Shown here in pieces: positions 58,048 through 64,000 of a stretch of DNA of 64,000 bases. A program made the position numbers and the translations under genes. Under the pieces are notes generated by a model. It worked only from the letters and a program-made list of their open reading frames with translations, ran no database searches and had not been told where the DNA came from. The first letter of the stretch is position 1; each line of letters begins with the position of its first letter. The DNA is from Pachypanchax playfairii (taxonomy: Eukaryota > Chordata > Actinopteri > Cyprinodontiformes > Aplocheilidae). Location of the stretch: positions 4,807,400-4,871,399 of the forward strand of contig SSNP01000006.1 in assembly GCA_006937955.1 (NCBI GenBank), given 5' to 3'.

Positions 58048-58200
58048 GTGGGGCAGCTCAGGAGGTAGAGCAGGACATCAGAGAGTTACCGGTTCAAATC
58101 TGGAAAAAAGACTGGTTTGCTGTTGTGTCCTTGGGCAAGACACTTCACGTGTCTGCCTGTTGGAGGTGATGAGAGGGCCGGTGTCCCCCAGCTGTGGGAC
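58048..58200 (+). mobile_element. tRNA-derived SINE, second family
   Basis: A tRNA-like head with an A-box-like gcagctcaggaggtag (58053-58068) and a B box ggttcaaatc (58091-58100). It is followed by 'tgtccttgggcaagacactt', a body shared by tRNA-derived SINEs of cichlids and other percomorphs. Distinct from the five-copy family elsewhere in the window. Confidence 0.75.
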
Positions 58201-61200
58201 AACATGTGTGTGTTTATCACACATGTTTATCACAAGTATGATTATATTTTCAACACACTAAACTAATGGAAACTCAATAGGAGCAGAAACATTATCAATT
58301 TTAATACAAGCTGAGACATGATGATTCATTGTCCAATGATATAAACAGATATCTACAAAGAAACAAACAACATTGAGCATCAATTATGCAGCATGAGAAC
58401 GAATTTCAGCTGATCAGGCTGAAGTTCAGCTGCATTGTGATAATCCGATCACTGTATTTGCATCACAAGCGCACGAGAAAAAGGAGGTCTGCAAAAAATC
58501 TTTGATGACTCTTACTCCTCCTTTCCACCAGATGCATAGCAGCATGGTGCGGTCTACTTGTGAAATCAGCCACGTGTCCATTCCCACTGGGAATCACTCA
58601 CAAAAGCATTCCAACCAGCTAGTCCTGGGAGATCACGAAATCACAGGAGAATTAAGAAATCACGTGTGATTTCATCAGTACACAAAGCAAAGAGAAAGAC
58701 AACATGTATCCAGAAGGTATATGTTTTATTTTCACACAACCTACGGACTTCAAACCCATCACAGGTTCTGTACTTTCTCATAGTCAAGCAAACAGAAACC
58801 TGGATGTGTCCTTTATTTTGAAACATCTGGTATTTAAATGCCTGATTTCCTGTTTGGTCCAAACTAAACTGCTAAGCTTGACACGTTTTAGAAGCGTAGT
58901 GTGTTCAAAAAGGAACTGCCACGTAAATTTAGGAGAGGGACACAACGCCTCTGAGATGCGTCTGATTCACGCTGCTTCGCGCCCGGTGGAAACTGTCCCA
59001 TTGACTTTAATAGCAGCTATCAGACATGTATTATACTTCACTGACATGTGTCCGGTGGAAAGGATAGTGAATCCAGAGAGAGATTAAAAGCCAGTTTTAA
59101 AAATATTGACCTGTAAAAACTGTGTGATAGATGTCTTCCTGTTCAAAGAGTTTATTTTCCTGCTGTCCTCACATGCTTCGTCGACGTATTGAGTTTCACT
59201 TTTTTCTTTTTTCATTGTAAAAGAACTCAATTTAACATGAATTGTAATAAGTTTACTCAGAATTTATGTTTGACTCTGCTGGCTTATTTATTGGGGTATA
59301 GGTCTGAATTTATATACTTTCACTCTGCAAAAATAAACTCAGATAGTTGCATTGCAGACTGAAATACCAGGAGAATAGGCTGTAGCAGGACAAACATGAT
59401 TGCGTATAGATATAAGGGGATTAACTTTTGCAGTAGTTCTGTATGATGCAATTCCCAGGATTCTACCAACAGACAACCCTTATAATGCATAAACAATATA
59501 TATATGTAGGAATATGAATGCACACTCACAGAGGACAGCAGCAGACGGCTGCAGAGAACAATGACGTACAGCTACATCATCTTTCATTGTTGCAACAGCT
59601 GAACACTAATTGTCTCATTGTCTTTCAAAGCAGAGTCAGCGTTTTCTCTTGCATTACATTTACTATGCAGTCAGAATCCAGCGGGTAACGTTTGTGTGTA
59701 GCACTCGATCAAACACAGTCCATAGTACTCATTAAGTCCACCGAGTATTAGTGAAAGTACAGAGGAGTCTGAGAAAAGCAGAATGAATGAGAGCGGCAGG
59801 TTTTTGATCAAAGGCTGACGCTATTATAGTACAGGGAGATTACCAACACTGAGGGAGATGGGAAGGTCTGGGAAAGAGAGGGTGGGGCAGATAAAAGGGA
59901 TGAATGAAATCAGTGAGAGAAATAAGTGTGAAGGGAAAAAAGAAAGAGGTAGTTAATAGAAGAAGAGAGGGGGTAGGCGTTTGATCATCAGCAACAACAC
60001 CCAGCTGTGCAGGGAGGGATGTTGTTGCATCAGTTTTGCTTCATAAAGGAGCGTCTGAATGATATGAGCTCACTACAAACTGCAAGTATTCCCCAATCAG
60101 GTGTGTGGAACCCGACTGTGCTGCTGTTCTTAATTGGACGTAACATTGATTTGAGATTAATGTCAAACATTAAACCTGAAATCACACTGTACTTCTGTAT
60201 AACTAACAGAAACACCTGGTATTTACATTTTTACCTGTTAAACCCAGTTATGGGTCTGAACTGGTGATGTTGGACGTCTCTGTCTCAGTGTCTTACTGTT
60301 CTCTGTCTTCATCACAGGCTGTTTCCTTTCAGCACATTTACACAAACACTAAAATAAAACAAAAACATCTAGTTGTGTAGAAAATGATGACCAGGTAAGA
60401 GAAGCAAAAAACTGAGAAAACAAATCAGTATTTCCAGGTAAGTTTTACTCCAGCTACAGTTTTAGATTCAAAAATATTTAGAAAATTTAGGAATTTATCT
60501 TTTTATACTTTTGAAACTTAAGGAAGAGGCAACACTATTAGATTTATTTACATAATTTTAAAGCACTTTGTTCAACAGATTGAAGGTTCAGACCCTTTTT
60601 CTTTGTCCTCTTTTACTTTTCCTCCTCTCTCTCTCTCTCGAAGCTGCAGTCCCTTTTTTCCATCACGACCTCTCAGCCGGTTAATCTCAGGTCATTAGAC
60701 GGCCATTTGTCAACGCTCAGACACAGATAAGTGGAAGGTCTCTGCTTGTGCTGGCCTTGTTCCCTCCTCTTCAAATCCTTCTCTTTTTTCATTTCTGCAT
60801 TTCTATGTTGCCGGACCTCAAGGCCTAACATCTACCTCTTCATATTTTCATTCTCTTTTTGTCACATTTAAAATAAAAAGAACTTCAGCAGATGAACGTT
60901 TCCAAACTCAGAGTATGGGGTCCCCATGAGGTCAACAAGTGTATTTGTGGTTGAGGTGAAGAATACGTTTAATATTCATCCATCATGTGATTTTACTTCT
61001 TTGTGTGTTTGCTGCTGCCTTTTCAAGTGGAGTTTGATCTTTACAGAAATAATGATTTTAAACTGTAAAAACGTCCTGTGTTGCACGTGGTTCTGGTAGA
61101 CTCAAACTGGTACAGAGATCAAATCTGAATCACACAGTTTTGAATAATAATAACACATAAATCAAGTATTTTCTCAGTAAGTCATCAGTTTTCAGTCCTG

Positions 61201-61329
61201 AACTCCACCAGCAGCTGTTCCCTCTGCTTCAAACAATTCATCCAGAGCCAATGAAATGTTCTTTGGAATAATATTGTAGAAATTATGATATCACACTGCA
61301 GTGCTTTAAGATTTCACCTGCTCTTACAG
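58201..61329. other. intergenic, no gene recognised
   Basis: Includes a C/T-rich segment at about 60590-60660. No supported exon. Confidence 0.45.
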
Positions 61330-61488
61330 GCTTCTCCGGGTAATTTTCTCTCATCTCAAAGTGACGCAGCGTGTACTATGGTTGAGTTCTTAGAAGATGG
61401 CATTTCCCTGCCCAGGAAAGCTGACTACAAAAGCCTGTCAGTACACTTTGAAGTGTTGCATCAGTTACATGACAAAGACCAGAGGGAG
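61330..61488 (+). other. possible internal exon of an unrecognised gene
   Basis: Preceded by a polypyrimidine acceptor (tttcacctgctcttacag) and followed by a strong donor (GAG|GTAAGAG). 159 nt, exactly 53 codons, open in phase 0 at both ends. It contains MVEFLEDGISLPRKADYKSL. The protein is not recognised, and good splice signals around a short open frame can occur by chance. Confidence 0.25.
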
Positions 61489-63779
61489 GTAAGAGGGACA
61501 AGGGATGAAAGTAGAGGGGAAAGAAAGTGGAAAAAGTTGGAGAAGGTAAACTCAATACACCTGACGAGAGACTGGAAGTAGAAGCATGAACAGGTCACAC
61601 CCTCATCTCTTTGCTTCATCACTCTCAGGATGGTGATGAACTCTGAGATGGAGAAACATCAATAAACATGTGTGACAACTATCACAGCACCTCGCCATGT
61701 GGCTGTCAGACTCGACTCATCTGTGTTGGAGACTTTTTGGATGTACATGTTGGTGCAATGGGCTGACATGGGGACAGGTGTGACTAGTGTGTATGTGAGT
61801 GTGTGTTCTTGAAGGTGTTGCTTGAAAGTTTGTCAATTCTGCAATGAATAAAAAATATACGGTCGGTCATACAGGTTGATGTATCGAGCTGTTACGAGTT
61901 CTTACTTTGACACAATGTCAGACCTCAATTTTCAGCCTGTAGCTTTGTTGTCCATCACGGCGATCCCCTCCGTTTGTGGCAATTTTCTGCAATGTGCAAC
62001 AAAATATTTGTGTCTGTCTGTGATAGTCAGGAGGGAATGATGGCAGGAGGAGGAGGAGGAGGAGGGATTGTCAGCAGCTCGACAAAAGAGAAATTCATCT
62101 GAAGGTGTGAGACAATGAAGCTCAAAAGTCATTTTAAGGACTCTTGTGTGGCGATGTGGATGAATAAGTCCTCTCATCCCTGGAAATGTTTCTGTGCAAT
62201 AACTTTATGTCTCAGAGTGTGTAAAAAGGGTCATTTTACATAAGAACAATATTTGTATTTCATATTTAAGAGGCCATTTCATACAAATTTCATGACTTTG
62301 TGGTTATTTCTTAAATATTAACCAGTAATATGAAACATTTTATATCTAAAAAACTTCAGGAAACACTGATTAACAGACCTTTCAATCTGTCTGCATTAAA
62401 ATTCAGGTGGTTCCGTCTCCTTCCGTCAGGCTTCATCATCAGCTCGTTCATATTCATTATTCGAATTTGCTGGACTCTGATTGGACAACAAACTAGCCTA
62501 TGAGAGCAAGGTATACTGTTTCCTGCCCCGCTGTGCATGGTAACATCAGTTTGATACGTCTTATGCTAACAGCTTTTAGCCAGCAGCATGCTAGGTCTGG
62601 TTTCAACTGCAGGAGCTGATGAATACTAACGAACAAAGGAGTTGTGATGAAACAGATACAGGCCGTTAGAACTCAGGAGAACTCGGGTTTTATCACCACC
62701 TGCGTAGTTTGAGAGATTAAAACTGAAAGAGAAGTTGTTGACCTGTTTTCACACCCACTATGAAGGTAAGAACACCTGTGGAGCTAAAATATTCAACAGA
62801 AACCTCAGATACACTGCTTTTTAATGGAAGGGATTTGTTAGCATAGTTAAATTTGTTAAAATGTCAGCTCATGTACGATGTACAAAATGTTTGTATCAGT
62901 TTCTCTAAACTCAAACAAAACTTTCTCATTGATTACTCACAATTTTTTTAGTCTTTTTAAACCTATTTAAATTTGTATTTTTCTTTATGACACAAGGAAG
63001 GTGAGAATTTAGAGCAATTTTAGAAAATAATCAGACAAAGTAGAAATGATTGGTAAATGTGTACTACTGTTTAGAAGTATGCAGCTGTGTGTAATTGTGT
63101 TGTATACCAGCAATGTGCAGATCATAATGTGTACCTGCTCGATACTCTTGTACAAACAGTCAGAACAAGTTCGATATCCTGGACCAGACTCAGGGTTTGT
63201 CTACAAAATGGTAATCAGATCACATGCAGGCAAGAAAATTGCAGCGCTGCACAGTAATCTGTGACTCAGTCGGCTTCAGCACCTGCATGTCTTACTTGAC
63301 AGCAGCAGCGCTGGGCGTCATGCACATGCACATGCACACTTGCCACATTTCCATTGTAAGGGGGTGTTAAATCACAGTGAGCAGACAGCTCTCATTGAAT
63401 TTACATTACAAGGTTGAGCTCAGAATGTGGTTTGGCTTCTAGAAAATGTGTGTGTGTGTGCATGTGTGTGCATGTGAGATCAGGATATCTAAACCATTAG
63501 AATGCAGAACCTCCACTGGGAACTGTAGGAGACGTGGGAGGGAAATTGTTTCTTTAATGTCACAAGTTTGTTTCCCACAGCTGTCAGTGTTTCAACCAAC
63601 AGTTATAAATCCTGACAAAGTGCCACTGAGCAAGACAATGAACTGATGAAGGTTTAGAGCATTATTTAGAGCAATTATATGATGGGTCAAATGCTCATAG
63701 TTTGGCTGTAGAAGTCTCTTACAGATGCATTGTGACTCTTCGCTGTATTAATAATAGAAAGTAAAGGTTTCACATTTAC
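61489..63779. other. intergenic, no gene recognised
   Basis: Holds a (GGA)n run at about 62045-62069 and a short GT tract near 63450. No supported exon. Confidence 0.45.
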
Positions 63780-63893
63780 CTTTTTCATTTCATGAGCAGA
63801 ACTCCCTTTTAGCTCTGTCAATAAGTCTTTGTGCTGCAGTGGAACCCTGGGTGCACTGTGCAGCAGACCTTTTATTTTGTGGAATAAAGGTTT
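63780..63893 (-). other. possible internal exon of an unrecognised gene
   Basis: On the minus strand the acceptor (gccacctgcag) ends at 63894 and the donor AAG|GTAAATG follows 63780. 114 nt, exactly 38 codons in phase 0, beginning KPLFHKIKGLLHSAPR and ending AHEMKK. Basic and helix-prone. Not recognised. It could belong to the same minus-strand gene as the candidate terminal exon at 33205-33531, but nothing links them directly. Confidence 0.22.
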
Positions 63894-64000
63894 CTGCAGG
63901 TGGCCAGAAGCCATCGCCAAAGGACGTCAGGCTGCCTGACTGCACTCTAACAAGCATCAAAAACACAGTAAATGTTCACAAAGCAGCATCTGAAGCTGTT

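Overview
The window reads as teleost fish nuclear DNA. The genes are vertebrate genes cut into short exons with clean GT/AG introns. The background is AT-rich and crowded with CA, GA, GGAT and AAAC microsatellites, and the interspersed repeats are of fish type (tRNA-like SINEs, small terminal-inverted-repeat elements, a Tc1/mariner element). No species can be named from the sequence alone.

Three protein-coding genes can be read with confidence, all on the minus strand. From right to left: mcm8 (20 coding exons, 849 codons, 25578 down to 17941), crls1 (7 coding exons, 344 codons, 17139 down to 11987), and the first coding exon of plcb1 (33 codons, 2220 down to 2122), whose body runs off the left edge. 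The human orthologues all lie on chromosome 20p12, so the block looks like conserved synteny. MCM8 is a DNA helicase of homologous recombination, CRLS1 makes mitochondrial cardiolipin, and PLCB1 is a G-protein-coupled phosphoinositide phospholipase. They share a neighbourhood, not a pathway. mcm8 and crls1 are head to tail, about 0.8 kb apart (stop to start).

Layout. 1-2.1 kb: plcb1 intron 1, opening with a 30-bp minisatellite. 2.2-11.3 kb: plcb1 upstream region and intergenic DNA with SINEs and a CTCC-type repeat. 11.3-17.3 kb: crls1, with a Tc1 relic in intron 5 and a CA tract abutting the exon 6 donor. 17.6-26.4 kb: mcm8, with a retroposon-like insert in intron 13, a small inverted-repeat element just upstream of the first coding exon and E2F-like sites beyond it. 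26.4-64 kb: a gene-poor stretch holding repeats, pyrimidine-rich blocks and three weak exon candidates.

The clearest unusual feature is a complete 1,602-bp Tc1-like transposon at 46523-48124. It has TA target duplications, perfect 200-bp terminal inverted repeats and an uninterrupted 340-residue DD34E transposase. The next is a nested mobile-element structure at 50.5-52.6 kb flanked by a 59-bp perfect direct repeat. I found no CRISPR array, operon or other prokaryote-type system, as expected. No tRNA, rRNA or other structural RNA gene was recognised apart from tRNA-like SINE heads.
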